NCBI RefSeq assembly: GCF_000015285.1
Contig: NC_008709.1
Span: 3,968,001-4,032,000, forward strand
Direction of reading: 5' to 3'
Source of the DNA: Psychromonas ingrahamii 37
GTDB taxonomy: Bacteria; Pseudomonadota; Gammaproteobacteria; Enterobacterales; Psychromonadaceae
DNA: 64,000 bases
The notes under the pieces are model-generated. The model did not search any database and was not told where the DNA came from. It worked only from the letters and a program-made list of their open reading frames with translations. This document shows, piece after piece, positions 28,904 to 39,357 of the stretch. The number at the start of each line of letters is the position of its first letter. Position 1 is the stretch's first letter. Position numbers and translations under genes: made by a program.

Positions 28904-30782
28904 GTGAAAAACCTTGTACTAATAATGATAAATCGGGCACTCTAAATAATTGTTTCTGCCAGTCACTAAGCTTTTCCGAGAACAACGAAAGTAATAAGTC
29001 AAAAAGCGCTTTGGCACTTTGCTCAGTCCAGTTAATATTTTCTGCTTGCTGCTGTTTTAATGTGTTGACTAAAAAGACACAAAAGAGATTAACCTGTTGT
29101 GCATCCATATTGTTATCTGTTTGACTTAAAAAGGTTAATAACTCAGGTATAATTTTCGCAACCGGTGCCTGCCTGAGTAGCGCGGGCACTTTACTAATAA
29201 TCAGCTTGCTGCCCTGTATTTTAAAAACAAAACCTAAGCGCATAAATAACTCATTAAAGTCTTCGCTAGTTTTCAATAAAAGCGCATCAAGCTCCACACG
29301 CACGGGTAATAACAAAGGTTGTGCTATTACTTCTCCATCGGACCAGGCAGCAAATAATTCCATTTGCTTAATCATTAAATCAACGTTTTCCAAGGACAAC
29401 ACTAAAAAAGGCGAGTCAATATTGAGCAGCTGCTGCTTTGCATTGAGCTTAATTAATAAATATTGCCTGTCGATCAAACACACGACAGTCGCAAAAGTCA
29501 GATCAGATAAAGTAGATGATTGTTGTTCGTCTGCCGAGAAAGGTAAGTGAGCTTCCGCGACAAAATCGCAATAGGCCGCCATTTTAGCCTGATCCAGTTG
29601 TGGGTTTGTTTCGCGCTTAGCATAACCTGAAGATGGCGCTGCTGTTTGCTCATTAACCCGCCCGGCACTTTTATTTTTTTCTTTTGGCTCATACTGAGAA
29701 TCAGTTTTTTCCTCCCCGCGGTTGGCGGGTAAATAAGCGTGTTCACTTGGTTTTGGTTGTGATTGTGGTTCTGATGCCGACAAGGGGGATTCATTTAGTG
29801 TCACCGTTAAGGTGCTGACGATAAAATCATGTACCCAACGCGCCTGATGAAAACGTACCTCATGTTTTGAGGGGTGCACATTTACATCCACTTGATCCGG
29901 ATCACATTCAATATAGATAACATAAGCGGGGAATTTCCCCTGAGGTAAGGAGTAAGCATAAACCTGCTTGATCGCATGGTTAATTAATTTATCGCGGATC
30001 ACTCTGCCATTAATATAGCAGTACTGCACATCGTTTGATGACCGTGCGGAGAGCTTATCTGAAACCCAACCGGATATTTTTAACGCATTATCGCTATTTT
30101 GAAAATATAAGGCGCTGCTGACAAAACTTTCACTGCAGATAGAAGCAAGACGTTTTTCCTGCTGACTTTGTGTTTGTGTGGCGCGATACTGATGAACAAT
30201 TTTATGATTATGTTTCAGTACAAAAGTAATTTCAAAACGGCTTAATGCGATGCGCCGAATCAACTCGTCAATATGCTGAAATTCCGTTTTTTCTGTTTTT
30301 AAAAACCGCCGCCTGGCGGGGGTATTAAAAAACAGATCCAAAACCTCCACCGTTGTTCCCTGGGGATGTGCGGCAGGTTGAATAGTCACCTGCATATCCC
30401 GGCCTTCAGCGATCGCTTGCCAGGCCTGCTCCTGATCGGCGGGTTTAGAAGTAAATGTCAGACGCGAGACAGAGCTGACACTGGCTAAGGCTTCTCCGCG
30501 AAAACCCAAGCTGACAATCGCTTCGAGATCGTCTAAATGGCTTATTTTACTGGTTGCATGACGGCTTAATGCCAGGGTCAGCTGTTCTTGACAAACGCCT
30601 GCACCATTGTCTTTGACACGGATACATTTTGCGCCGCCCTTTTCAATATCGATCTCAATTTTTGTCGCCCCGGCATCTAAGCTGTTTTCAATCAGCTCTT
30701 TAACCACCGAAGCCGGGCGTTCAACGACCTCACCCGCAGCAATTTGGTTAGCCAGGCGAGCAGCTAAAATTTGAATAGGCAT
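28896..30782 (-). CDS. mutL: DNA mismatch repair protein MutL
   Basis: MutL couples MutS mismatch recognition to downstream strand removal. The 628-residue protein has the N-terminal GHKL ATPase: [28 protein letters not shown] and [17 protein letters not shown]. It then has the transducer domain with [11 protein letters not shown] and [14 protein letters not shown] low-complexity linker (about residues 340-430) leads to the C-terminal dimerisation domain. The endonuclease motif DQHAxxE is not seen, as expected for a species relying on MutH. It lies between amiB and miaA, the conserved order. Confidence 0.95.
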
Positions 30783-30804
30783 AAAAACGGGTATCCGAAA
30801 TCGA

Positions 30805-33327
30805 TTAACTAACAGGAATGGTTAAAACTTGACCAACCCTAAGCAAAGTTGAACTGAGTTTATTAAATTCTTTAATAACATCACTGGTTGTACCATAACG
30901 ACTGGCGATCACTGAAAGTGATTCACCACTGCGTACTTTATGCTCTTTTATAAAATAACCAGGTGATGGTATTTTAATATTTTGACCAATAAAAACAATG
31001 CTGGAACTTAGCCTGTTATACGCCTTTAATCGTGCGCTGGTTGTATCATAACGCTGCGCTATCACCGATAGCGACTCTCCTGCTTTAACCTTATGCAGCT
31101 GCTCTTTTACAACATAATCAGGTGCTGGTATTTTAATCTGTTGGCCAATAAAAACGGTGCTGGAACTTAGTCCATTATAGGCTTTTAATCGTGCGCTAGA
31201 AGTGTCATAACCTTGCGCTATCACCGACAGCGACTCTCCCACTTTAACCTTATGCAGTTGCTCTTTTATAACATAATCAGGTAATGGTATTTTCATCTGT
31301 TGGCCAATAAAAACAGTGCTGGAACTTAGCCCGTTATACGCTTTTAATCGTATACTAGAAGTGTCATAACGCTGCGCTATCACCGATAGCGACTCCCCCG
31401 CTTCAACCTTATGTACACGCACGACTAACGGTATAGAGGCGACATAATCGCTTCTTGGAATTTGCAGAACCTGACCTATCAATAATGAACTTGAGTTCAG
31501 CTTGTTGTAGGCTTTTAAGTTATCTGAAGTGACCCCATAACGCTCGGCAATGACCGACAGAGACTCGCCGCTGCTGACCTTATGTGAACTTGGTCTAACC
31601 GGTATCACCTCATTATCTCCCGGTATCTTTATTTTTTGCCCTATCGCAAGCGTCATTGAAGATAAATTGTTAAAGCTTTTAAGGGTTTGCGTTGTTGTGC
31701 CGTATTGCTCTGCAATCACAGACAAAGCCTCGCCACCACGGACCCTGTGAACACTCGCAGCTAGCACAACCGGCACGTCAAGATCAGCGCTGGGAATTTT
31801 TACTTTTTGTCCGATCGCAAGTGTCATTGAAGGCAAATTATTAAAGCTTTTAAGGGTTTGTGTTGTTGTACCGTATTGCTCCGCAATCACAGACAACGAC
31901 TCGCCACTGCGAACCCGGTGAACACGTGCCGACGGCTCGGTACGAAGAAACTGTTTAGGCGCTTCCGGGGTGACAGCCAACTTGTAGTTGGGCGGTATAT
32001 TTAATACCTGATCAACGAGCAGAGAGTTTGACCCTAAATGATTATATGCTTTCAAGTGGCTCAAGCTTACGCTATAACGTTCAGACAGTATTGATAAGGA
32101 TTCGCCACTGCGGACCGTATGTTTAATAACACGTTTTTTTTGCGCAAATAATGTGTTTTGCGGAGGAGATTGAATAAAATGTTTATAAATGCCGTTAAAC
32201 ACCGCATTGGTAATTTTGTTTTGATGCGAGGCTTGATTTAACAACTTCTCTTCAGTGCGGTTAGTAATAAAACCGGCTTCCACTAAGATAGAAGGTATAT
32301 CAGGGGATTTTAACACCGCGAGGCTGGCATGAACGGGTGCCGCCTGGTGCAAAGGGGTCACTTTTTTTAATTCATTAACAACCCGGTAACCGACCTTAAA
32401 ACCAACTGCCATGGAGTTACCCATGGACATATCTAAAACCATTTTTTGCAGATAAGGCCGGTTGCTAGAACCCTGCATCATTTTACCCGCCCCCCCGATC
32501 AACTCAGAATGTGCTTCATTATTTTCCATCCAGCGGCCCTGTTCTGTGGTCGCTCTTCTTTTTGATAAGACTAAAACCGATGCGCCTCGAGGGCGAGCAG
32601 AGGTAAATCCATCTGCATGAATAGACACCAAAAAATCAGCCTCACCTTTACGTGCAATGGCCGTGCGTTGATGCAAACCAACAAAATAATCACCTTCACG
32701 AATCAAAAAAGCGCTCATCCCAACTTGTTGATTAATTTTTTTCAGTAAGCGTTTAGCTATCTGTAGGGTGATTTTTTTTTCATGACTATAGCGGCCCGAT
32801 GCACCGGGATCATCCCCCCCATGCCCGGCATCAATCGCAATAATAATATTGCGCCCTTGCGCTGGTTGTTTTGGTTTGGTGACGATTATCGTGCTGAGTT
32901 GATTATGCGGCAAGTCAATAACCAGACGGTGACCGTAAGGCTTAGCCTTCGGCAAAACGAACATTTTAGCCTGACTGGCTTTATTCAAATCGACTACGAT
33001 CCGATAGCTGCTTTTAGATATGCTGGCACTTTCACGAAGATTATTAACCAATGGACCTTTGTGCTTAATTTTGGTTAAATTAACGTCCGTTGAGGTTGAC
33101 TGAAGATCGATAACCAGTCGATCCGGGTATTTTAAATAATGCGTTTTATAGCTGGGTTTATGCAAAAATTCTAAAACAACACGAGTATTATCCGGAGAAG
33201 GCCAAGTGCGCACCTCATTTAATTGGTTTGTTGGAACTGCCGTTGCCATTGCAACAGTTAACATACCCTGTATAAGCAGCACAGACAAAAAAACCAAGCG
33301 CATAAAAAACCGTGTTGTTAATTTCAT
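30805..33327 (-). CDS. amiB: N-acetylmuramoyl-L-alanine amidase AmiB with eight LysM repeats
   Basis: AmiB cuts the amide between muramic acid and the stem peptide during daughter-cell separation. The 840-residue protein has a signal peptide (about residues 1-29), an AMIN domain (about 35-140) and an Amidase_3 domain (about 160-385). Zinc and catalytic residues appear in [13 protein letters not shown] (His169), [10 protein letters not shown] (His237) and [11 protein letters not shown] (Glu350). Residues about 402-840 hold eight LysM modules of 45-55 residues, most with the [13 protein letters not shown] pattern. E. coli AmiB has none at this end and Vibrio-type AmiB has one or two, as I recall. 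The gene overlaps tsaE by 4 bp. EnvC at the window start would be its activator. Confidence 0.95.
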
Positions 33328-33782
33328 AATTTATTTAAAACCTGCTGTCCAACTTCTGTATTAGCCTGTAACTCGACGATTCTTTGCTGATCGACATAGC
33401 GTAATGTTAAGTCGATATCAGGAGAGGGTAAAATCCCCTCTCCTCGCTCAGGCCATTCAACTAAACAATGGCTTGTTGCAGTAAAATAATCACGAATCCC
33501 CATAAATTCTAACTCTTCGGGATCTCCCAAACGGTATAAATCAAAATGATACACTTGCCAGTCTGCCAATTCATAGGGTTCAACTAACGTATAAGTCGGG
33601 CTTTTTACATGCCCTATATGCCCGAGTCCTTGAATAAAACCGCGGGTTAATGTGGTTTTACCCGCCCCCAAGTCTCCGTGTAAATAGATACAGACAGGTT
33701 GTTTGCAAGCGGCGCTTAAACGCCCGCCGAAAGCAACGGTTTGTTCGGCATTAAGTAACTCTTCTTTAAAAAAATTTAACAT
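33324..33782 (-). CDS. tsaE: tRNA threonylcarbamoyladenosine synthesis ATPase TsaE
   Basis: TsaE (YjeE) is the ATPase that works with TsaB and TsaD to make t6A37 in tRNAs. The 152-residue protein has the P-loop YLHGDLGAGKTTLTRGFIQ, then VKSPTYTLVEPYEL, VYHFDLYRLGDPEELEF and CLVEWPERG. These are all typical family motifs. It overlaps nnr by 7 bp and amiB by 4 bp (ATGA), a tightly coupled operon identical in order to E. coli. Confidence 0.96.
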   Translation of the reverse strand: MLNFFKEELLNAEQTVAFGGRLSAACKQPVCIYLHGDLGAGKTTLTRGFIQGLGHIGHVKSPTYTLVEPYELADWQVYHFDLYRLGDPEELEFMGIRDYFTATSHCLVEWPERGEGILPSPDIDLTLRYVDQQRIVELQANTEVGQQVLNKL

Positions 33783-35293
33783 GATGGATTAACTAATTTC
33801 CTAATATAAGAGAACAGATCACTGGCTAATAATCCACGTTCACCTTGTCGCGCAGCAAGGTCAGCTGCATCCCCGTGGATACAGACCGCAAGCCTTGCAG
33901 CATCAAGCGAATTTAAACCTTGCGCTAACAGGCCGCCTATAATACCAGAAAGCACATCACCCATGCCACCACTTGCCATACCAGGATTGCCGACATTTGC
34001 GACAAATATTTTATTTCCATCACAAATTAAGGTTCCAGCTCCCTTTAAAATCACAATTCCACCATAAATGGCTTGTAACCGGCGCACGGCACTAAAGCGA
34101 TCCATTTCAATTTCAGCAATAGATACGCCTAATAATTTAGCCGCTTCACCGGGGTGGGGTGTTAAAATCCAATTATCTTTATAAGCCGCTTTCCGAGCTA
34201 ATAAAGTTAATGCATCGGCGTCCACCACGCAGTTTAACTCACTGCTTATTACCCTGTCGAATAACCCCTGTGCCCAATCATCAAACCCCAGCCCAGGTCC
34301 TATGACCAGTGTACTGGGCCAATCACCAAACGGATCCTGCTGAGCGGTATTTTCAGAAAAATTTTGCAGCATCAGTTCCGGACGCCCGGCAATAACAGCG
34401 CTTTGATTATCGAACCGGGTAAGTACTTTAACTAATCCCGATCCGCTGCGCAGTGCAGATTCTGCCGCTAAACGTACCGCACCAGGCATACCAAAATTAC
34501 CACCGATCACTAAGGTTTTTCCAAATTGGCCTTTATGGCTGCTGCGTCGACGTTTTTTTAATAAATGAGTCAGATCTTGATAGGACACTCGTGTGCTGTC
34601 ACTGACCGCTAAATCTCCAAACTGCTTGCTAATACCTAAATCTGAAAAATACAGTTGTCCGCAATGCTCCGCCGCAGCGCCGGTCAATAAACCCGGCTTT
34701 AAACCCACAAAGGTAATAGTTGCATCGGCTTTTATCGCCACCGCGTTTACTGCACCGCTATCGGCATTAAGGCCCGATGGAATATCAACACTCAAAACGG
34801 GTTTACCAGCCTGATTGATTTTATCAATTAAGGATTTAAATTCAGGACGCATTGTGCCCGAGAGCCCCGTCCCCAATAGGGCATCAACAATAACATCTGC
34901 ACCGGCAATATTTGCCTGTGCAGTATTTTCTATTTTACCTTGCCCTTGTTGCCATGTTTTTTTGGCCCGTTGCGCCTCATTAGACAAATGGGTAGGCTCC
35001 CCGATTTGGCAAAGCTGCACATCGAGTCCCGCATTTTTAGCCATACCGGCAAAAATGTAACCATCGCCGCCATTATTACCACAACCGGTAAAAACCAGTA
35101 CTTTTATGGCATTCGGAAAACGCACTTTAAAAACCTGATAACAAGCCTGTCCAGCGGATTTCATCAGGTCATAAAGGGTCATTCCGGCTAATTCTGCAGC
35201 AGCGCCTTCAAATTCTTTGATCTGCTGAGCACGATATAAAGAATGTGGTAAACTGCTGGCAGTTTTTATCTGATCGTTAAGCATATCGATCAT
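33776..35293 (-). CDS. nnr: Bifunctional NAD(P)H-hydrate epimerase / ADP-dependent dehydratase
   Basis: Nnr repairs NADH and NADPH damaged by hydration. The 505-residue protein has the N-terminal epimerase domain (about residues 1-225) with FTGCGNNGGDGYIFAGMAKN and VDIPSGLNADSG. The C-terminal ADP-dependent dehydratase domain has GPGLGFDDWAQ, DADALTLLARK, TPHPGEAAKLLG and GNPGMASGGMGDVLSGIIGG. The start is either 35293 or the ATG three codons later. Only 22 bp separate it from divergent queG. Confidence 0.95.
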   Translation of the reverse strand: MIDMLNDQIKTASSLPHSLYRAQQIKEFEGAAAELAGMTLYDLMKSAGQACYQVFKVRFPNAIKVLVFTGCGNNGGDGYIFAGMAKNAGLDVQLCQIGEPTHLSNEAQRAKKTWQQGQGKIENTAQANIAGADVIVDALLGTGLSGTMRPEFKSLIDKINQAGKPVLSVDIPSGLNADSGAVNAVAIKADATITFVGLKPGLLTGAAAEHCGQLYFSDLGISKQFGDLAVSDSTRVSYQDLTHLLKKRRRSSHKGQFGKTLVIGGNFGMPGAVRLAAESALRSGSGLVKVLTRFDNQSAVIAGRPELMLQNFSENTAQQDPFGDWPSTLVIGPGLGFDDWAQGLFDRVISSELNCVVDADALTLLARKAAYKDNWILTPHPGEAAKLLGVSIAEIEMDRFSAVRRLQAIYGGIVILKGAGTLICDGNKIFVANVGNPGMASGGMGDVLSGIIGGLLAQGLNSLDAARLAVCIHGDAADLAARQGERGLLASDLFSYIRKLVNPSC

Positions 35294-35315
35294 CCTCTGA
35301 GAGTTAAGTATTAAA

Positions 35316-36476
35316 ATGATAAATCAAAAAAATTTAATTGACCCCACTGAAACACTCGATTTATTAAGTTTATCTCAAAATATCAAATTATGGGGTAAAG
35401 AGCTCGGTTTTCAGAAGGTAGGTATCTCAGATATTGATCTAAAAGACCAGGAAAGTAAATTACAGTCGTGGTTGGATAACAATTACCACGGCGAAATGGA
35501 GTATATGAGCAAGCATGGTATGAAACGTGCCCGCCCTGATGAACTGCTCCCCGGCACGTTAAGGGTAATTTCCGTGCGCATGGATTATTTACCGGATAAT
35601 GCCCAATTTGCCAGTACATTAAAAAACAAAGATAACGCTTATATCAGTCGTTATGCACTTGGCCGGGATTACCACAAAGTGCTGCGCAAAAGACTTAAAA
35701 AGCTGGGGCAAAAAATTGAATTAGAAGTCGGGCAATTGGGTTACCGTCCTTTTGTTGACAGCGCGCCAATATTGGAACGTCCCCTTGCTGCAAAAGCAGG
35801 ATTAGGCTGGGTTGGCAAACACTCACTTTTGCTTGATGCCAAGGCTGGCTCCTGGTTTTTTATCGGCGAACTGCTGGTCGATTTACCTTTACCCGTTGAT
35901 CAACCCGTCGAAAATAAATGTGGAAAATGTGTTGCCTGTTTGACTATCTGCCCGACACAGGCGATCGTTGCACCCTATGTGGTTGATGGACGCCGCTGTA
36001 TCTCCTACTTGACCATCGAACTGCAGGGGCCCATTCCGGTTGAATTTCGCAAAGCCATTGGTAACCGTATCTACGGTTGTGATGATTGCCAACTGATTTG
36101 TCCCTGGAACCGTTTTGCCGATACCACCGAGGAAAGTGATTATCAGGTTCGTCAGCAGCTGGAAAACAAATCCTTATTAGAATTATTTAATTGGACTGAA
36201 GATGAGTTTCTAACCTATAGCGAAGGCTCCCCCATTCGCCGTATTGGTTATCAGCGCTGGCTGCGTAATATAAGCGTGGCATTAGGTAATGCGCCAGCCA
36301 GTGAGGCAATAGTTGATACGTTAAAAAACAAACTCGCTTTAAATCTCTCTGAGATGTTAAATGAGCATCTGCAATGGGCACTTGACCAACACCAGGGTCA
36401 AATCCCGGTATTTAATGAGCGCCTTAAAAAACGTTTAATTAATAGCGTTGAAAAAGGTCTGCCCAGAGATGCATAA
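35316..36476 (+). CDS. queG: Epoxyqueuosine reductase
   Basis: QueG uses cobalamin and two 4Fe-4S clusters to reduce epoxyqueuosine to queuosine in tRNA. The 386-residue protein has an N-terminal cobalamin-binding domain and shows VDSAPILERPLAAKAGLGWV with the catalytic Asp. The two cluster motifs are NKCGKCVACLTICPTQAI and IYGCDDCQLICPWNRF. A HEAT-like helical C-terminus follows. It is divergent from nnr-tsaE-amiB, as in E. coli, with promoters that must overlap coding DNA of the neighbour. Confidence 0.96.
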   Translation: MINQKNLIDPTETLDLLSLSQNIKLWGKELGFQKVGISDIDLKDQESKLQSWLDNNYHGEMEYMSKHGMKRARPDELLPGTLRVISVRMDYLPDNAQFASTLKNKDNAYISRYALGRDYHKVLRKRLKKLGQKIELEVGQLGYRPFVDSAPILERPLAAKAGLGWVGKHSLLLDAKAGSWFFIGELLVDLPLPVDQPVENKCGKCVACLTICPTQAIVAPYVVDGRRCISYLTIELQGPIPVEFRKAIGNRIYGCDDCQLICPWNRFADTTEESDYQVRQQLENKSLLELFNWTEDEFLTYSEGSPIRRIGYQRWLRNISVALGNAPASEAIVDTLKNKLALNLSEMLNEHLQWALDQHQGQIPVFNERLKKRLINSVEKGLPRDA

Positions 36477-36597
36477 TGATTAGGGTTAAATATAAAAAAA
36501 TACTGTCTAAGTTAACGCGTTAGCGTGCTTCCTATTGACATAAACCTAATTTTCGAAAAAGCTTGTAGATAACTATCACAATAACATTGGAGAGATT

Positions 36598-36927
36598 ATG
36601 ATCTATGTACTTTTTCGCTGGGACCTTAAAGCTGGGACCGAGCAATCTTTTAAAGAGGGCTGGACAGAAATAATTCATCGCAATATCGAAAAACACGGTG
36701 CCCTTGGATCGCGTTTGCATAAAACCAAAGACAATCAGTGGATATCTTATAGCAAGTGGCTCAGCGAAGTACATTTTAAGCGCGCACAAACGATACATGA
36801 TCAGCACGAAGAGGCACGTATTAAAATGGTCAGTGCAATCACCAAAACCTATCCACCGATAGTGATGGTGCCGGTTTTAGATAATGCAGTCGTTATAGAT
36901 CCCGCGCAGCCGCAGTCGCATTTATAA
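36598..36927 (+). CDS. Antibiotic biosynthesis monooxygenase-like (ABM) domain protein
   Basis: This 109-residue protein begins MIYVLFRWDLKAGTEQSFKE and has GALGSRLHKTKDNQWISYSK. This is the beta-strand plus E-x-F-x-x-x-W pattern of dimeric alpha-beta barrel (ABM) proteins. Many such small proteins handle reactive quinones or heme-like substrates, but the substrate here cannot be inferred. It has a good aggag-like site (gagaga) upstream and is followed by a DUF2750 gene on the same strand. Confidence 0.6.
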   Translation: MIYVLFRWDLKAGTEQSFKEGWTEIIHRNIEKHGALGSRLHKTKDNQWISYSKWLSEVHFKRAQTIHDQHEEARIKMVSAITKTYPPIVMVPVLDNAVVIDPAQPQSHL

Positions 36928-37039
36928 AATGACCATGCCCTGCCAAATGATGAGGCTATATGACGTTGCAAATAACACCCATAAACTAAATTTTTGACCA
37001 TAAGACAAAGGTTTTTAGCCATTAAACAGGACATTTAAA

Positions 37040-37447
37040 ATGAGTAACGTGTTAGATATACAGCAGATTCAAAAAATTCAACAATATGATGCGCAGCAGC
37101 GTTACGACTATTTACTTAAAGAAGTCATTAATAATGGGCAAATTTGGTTACTGGTTGATGAGCATGGTTGCGTAATGCTAAATACCGAAGAAGAAGACTG
37201 TGTGCCGGTTTGGCCGAATAAAGAATTTGCCGAATCCTGGGCGACTGAAGAATGGTCACACTGCAAACCAGAATCTATTTCTCTGGCAAAATGGCATAGT
37301 CGTTGGACACATGGTCTGGAGGGAGATGAACTCGCCATTGTGGTTTTTCCAAATCAGAATAATGAAGGATTGATTTTCTTCCCCGACGAGTTTGATTATG
37401 AACTGCAGCAGCAGGCGAAAAAAACACGCGCTAAAAAACGTCATTAA
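37040..37447 (+). CDS. DUF2750 domain protein
   Basis: This 135-residue protein matches the DUF2750 pattern: RYDYLLKEVINNGQIWLLVD, then LNTEEEDCVPVWPNKEFAES with W-ATEEW spacing, and LAIVVFPNQNNEGLIFFPDE near the end. The family is cytoplasmic, and I know of no assigned function. The C-terminus is basic (KKTRAKKRH). A strong terminator follows. Confidence 0.75.
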   Translation: MSNVLDIQQIQKIQQYDAQQRYDYLLKEVINNGQIWLLVDEHGCVMLNTEEEDCVPVWPNKEFAESWATEEWSHCKPESISLAKWHSRWTHGLEGDELAIVVFPNQNNEGLIFFPDEFDYELQQQAKKTRAKKRH

Positions 37448-37458
37448 CAATCTGTTAT

Positions 37459-37490
37459 AAAGAAACCCGATAATCTGAGCGGGTTTCTTT
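37459..37490 (+). terminator. Terminator after the DUF2750 gene
   Basis: aaagaaacccg (37459-37469) and cgggtttcttt (37480-37490) form an 11-bp stem with a 10-nt loop ending in a T-rich stretch. Confidence 0.88.
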
Positions 37491-37574
37491 AATCACTTAA
37501 CGCTTTAATATCCATCACCCCGTATAAGTTTGCCCCTATTATGACCAACACATACTCTCCCTGAAAGGCTAATA

Positions 37575-37861
37575 ATACCAAACGCATTAAGAAAGTGATC
37601 CAATTTACTATTTAAAATTGATCATAAATTTAATGGCTGTCTTATTTGAACGCCAACCATGACAACAAACGCATAGCTCGTAGGGTGCATTCTATGCACC
37701 GATTGTCGCTGCCCGCGGTGCATAGAATGCACCCTACCGATAACACCATATCAAATACATTCATAAAATAATCAGATTTACTATTCAAAGTCATACCGAC
37801 GGCTTTGTGAGCATAAATTTTTCCTTTAAAGCAACTGATCATAAATTTAATGCTTTGGTAT
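37575..37861. mobile_element. MITE-like element, 287 bp, ATACCAAA ends
   Basis: It starts ataccaaacgcattaa and ends ttaatgctttggtat, imperfect terminal inverted repeats. Inside is a perfect 22-bp inverted repeat (37680-37701 / 37716-37737, gtagggtgcattctatgcac...) with a 14-nt loop. The right-hand two thirds, reverse-complemented, align with the element at 42405-42611. It has no coding capacity. It fills most of the spacer before the LysR gene. Confidence 0.75.
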
Positions 37862-38056
37862 AACTGAGCTTATCTGCTGATAATATATTTAATTGCACCG
37901 CCTTTCCACGCTCTATCACTTTCCACTAATTGCACGTTCTTCAAGTATAAGGATTGATTCTTATTTAATAAGCGCTAAAATCCAATCCATCTGTTCAAAT
38001 TAGTTGAACAATAAACTTCTTCCCAACTACTTCTTACCCACTAAAAGGAGCCTACT

Positions 38057-38962
38057 ATGCAGCGGTCAACCATCACCCTTGAAGCCATCACAGTATTAGA
38101 TGCAATTGAAAAACGCGGCAGTTATGCCGCTGCGGCAGAGCAGCTTAATAAGGTTCCCTCGGCACTCTCCTATATAGTGCAAAAATTAGAAGATCAGCTG
38201 CAGGTCACCATCTTCCAAAAACAGGGCAGGCGTTCAGTACTCACCCCGGCGGGTAAAAACCTGCTTAACGAGGGACGCGTGATCCTTGAAGCCGTTGAGC
38301 GACTCACCGTCAAAACGCAAACCATCGCCAATGGCTGGGAGCCCAAGTTAAATATTGCGATCGATTCTATTTTACAAACTACGGTTATTTTTTCTGTGGT
38401 TAACGATTTTTTAACGGCCTGTCCAAATGTGGAAATGGACATCAGCGAAGAGATTTTAAACGGTGCCTGGGAGGCATTAGCGGAGGATAAAATAGATATG
38501 ATTATCGGTGTTCCGGGGCCGGCTCCCAAACAGAAAGGCATACAAACGCTGCATCTCTGTGATTTTGAACCTGTTTTTGCCGTCAGTCCAACTCACCCCT
38601 TAGCCAAACAAGCGCAGCCCTTAAGCAATGCATTGATTGCCGAGTACCGTGCGGTGGTTGCCCACGATACGGCGCGCAACTGGATAGCGCAGACGCAATC
38701 GGTGATCAGTGAAGATAAGTATTTTTATGTGCCCAGTATGGACTATAAAATCAGGGCGCAAATAGCGGGTATCGGTTGCGGGTTTTTACCCCGTTGTCGT
38801 ATTCAGGAATTTTTACAAAACGGCCAGTTGCTTGAATTGCAGATAACCCCCACCCGGCCTGCGGTTCCCTTATATTTAGCCTGGAAAGTGGTTAATCAGG
38901 GTAAAGCCTTAAAAATGCTTCGTGAGATGCTGATAGCCAATAAAGCATTGATTAAATGTTAA
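38057..38962 (+). CDS. LysR family transcriptional regulator, YhaJ-like
   Basis: The 301-residue protein has the LysR winged helix-turn-helix in its first 65 residues: EAITVLDAIEKRGSYAAAAE and SALSYIVQKLEDQLQVTIF. A substrate-binding domain follows (residues about 90-295). Segments such as LEAVERLTVKTQTIANGWEP and LNGAWEALAEDKIDMIIGVP follow E. coli YhaJ (LEAADKLTTDAEALARGWE, LAGAWERLEQGRADIVI). The effector is unknown. No divergent target gene is adjacent; upstream lies the MITE. Confidence 0.85.
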   Translation: MQRSTITLEAITVLDAIEKRGSYAAAAEQLNKVPSALSYIVQKLEDQLQVTIFQKQGRRSVLTPAGKNLLNEGRVILEAVERLTVKTQTIANGWEPKLNIAIDSILQTTVIFSVVNDFLTACPNVEMDISEEILNGAWEALAEDKIDMIIGVPGPAPKQKGIQTLHLCDFEPVFAVSPTHPLAKQAQPLSNALIAEYRAVVAHDTARNWIAQTQSVISEDKYFYVPSMDYKIRAQIAGIGCGFLPRCRIQEFLQNGQLLELQITPTRPAVPLYLAWKVVNQGKALKMLREMLIANKALIKC

Positions 38963-38988
38963 CAAGGCCTGATCACAGGCCTTGTTAA
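38959..38988 (+). terminator. Terminator overlapping the LysR stop codon
   Basis: ttaacaaggcctg (38959-38971) pairs with caggccttgttaa (38976-38988), a 13-bp stem with a 4-nt loop. The stop codon is inside the left arm. The T-run is weak, but the hairpin is strong and would also block minus-strand readthrough from the pilin operon. Confidence 0.75.
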
Positions 38989-39027
38989 TTTACACTTAGC
39001 TGCTGGTATTATTAAGATTAGCAGCCG

Positions 39028-39159
39028 TTAACCCGTCGTCATATTACCCACCGCATCAATTGCAGTAGTAACAGTCTTTGAATCAGTTATCGTCGAGTTT
39101 CCCATAAACTTGTTATTGTTAGTATTCCAGGTCTGCTCCGTAGTAACCGTAGTAAAGTT
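39028..39159 (-). pseudogene. C-terminal fragment of an unrecognised Thr/Asn-rich protein
   Basis: On the minus strand about 43 codons are open, ending at TAA (complement of 39028-39030). They include TTVTTEQTWNTNNNKFMGNS and TITDSKTVTTAIDAVGNMTT. The Thr/Asn-rich, strand-like composition suggests a surface protein or another pilin-associated module. It lies directly beyond the 195-bp repeat that follows the pilX paralogs. There is no start codon upstream. Confidence 0.4.
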
Positions 39160-39357
39160 AGAAAAATGAGTGGCATGGTTGTTGTGTTAAATTGTCTAAA
39201 GTACAAACCTATTCAGGTACTGCGCGCCAGTAACTATTTAATGGCTTTATTGTTTATTACTTTTATTGGGCAAAAAAAATGGCCTAACTATAACAGTCGA
39301 CCATTTACCCTGAGAAATTGCACGTATTACGGTGCGTAATTACGGCTAATTAATTGA
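39160..39357. repeat. 195-bp repeat, copy downstream of the first PilX paralog
   Basis: Starting at agaaaaatgagtggcatggt and running to the last codons of the adjacent gene, this is nearly identical to 44621-44816 and 46731-46925. On the minus strand it contains aatggtc...ggccatt followed by tttttttt (39272-39306), an intrinsic terminator. It is therefore a repeated 3' end of pilX genes. Confidence 0.85.

Noticed and set aside
37642-37842. 66-codon minus-strand frame
   Set aside because: It lies wholly inside the MITE-like element and runs through its hairpin.
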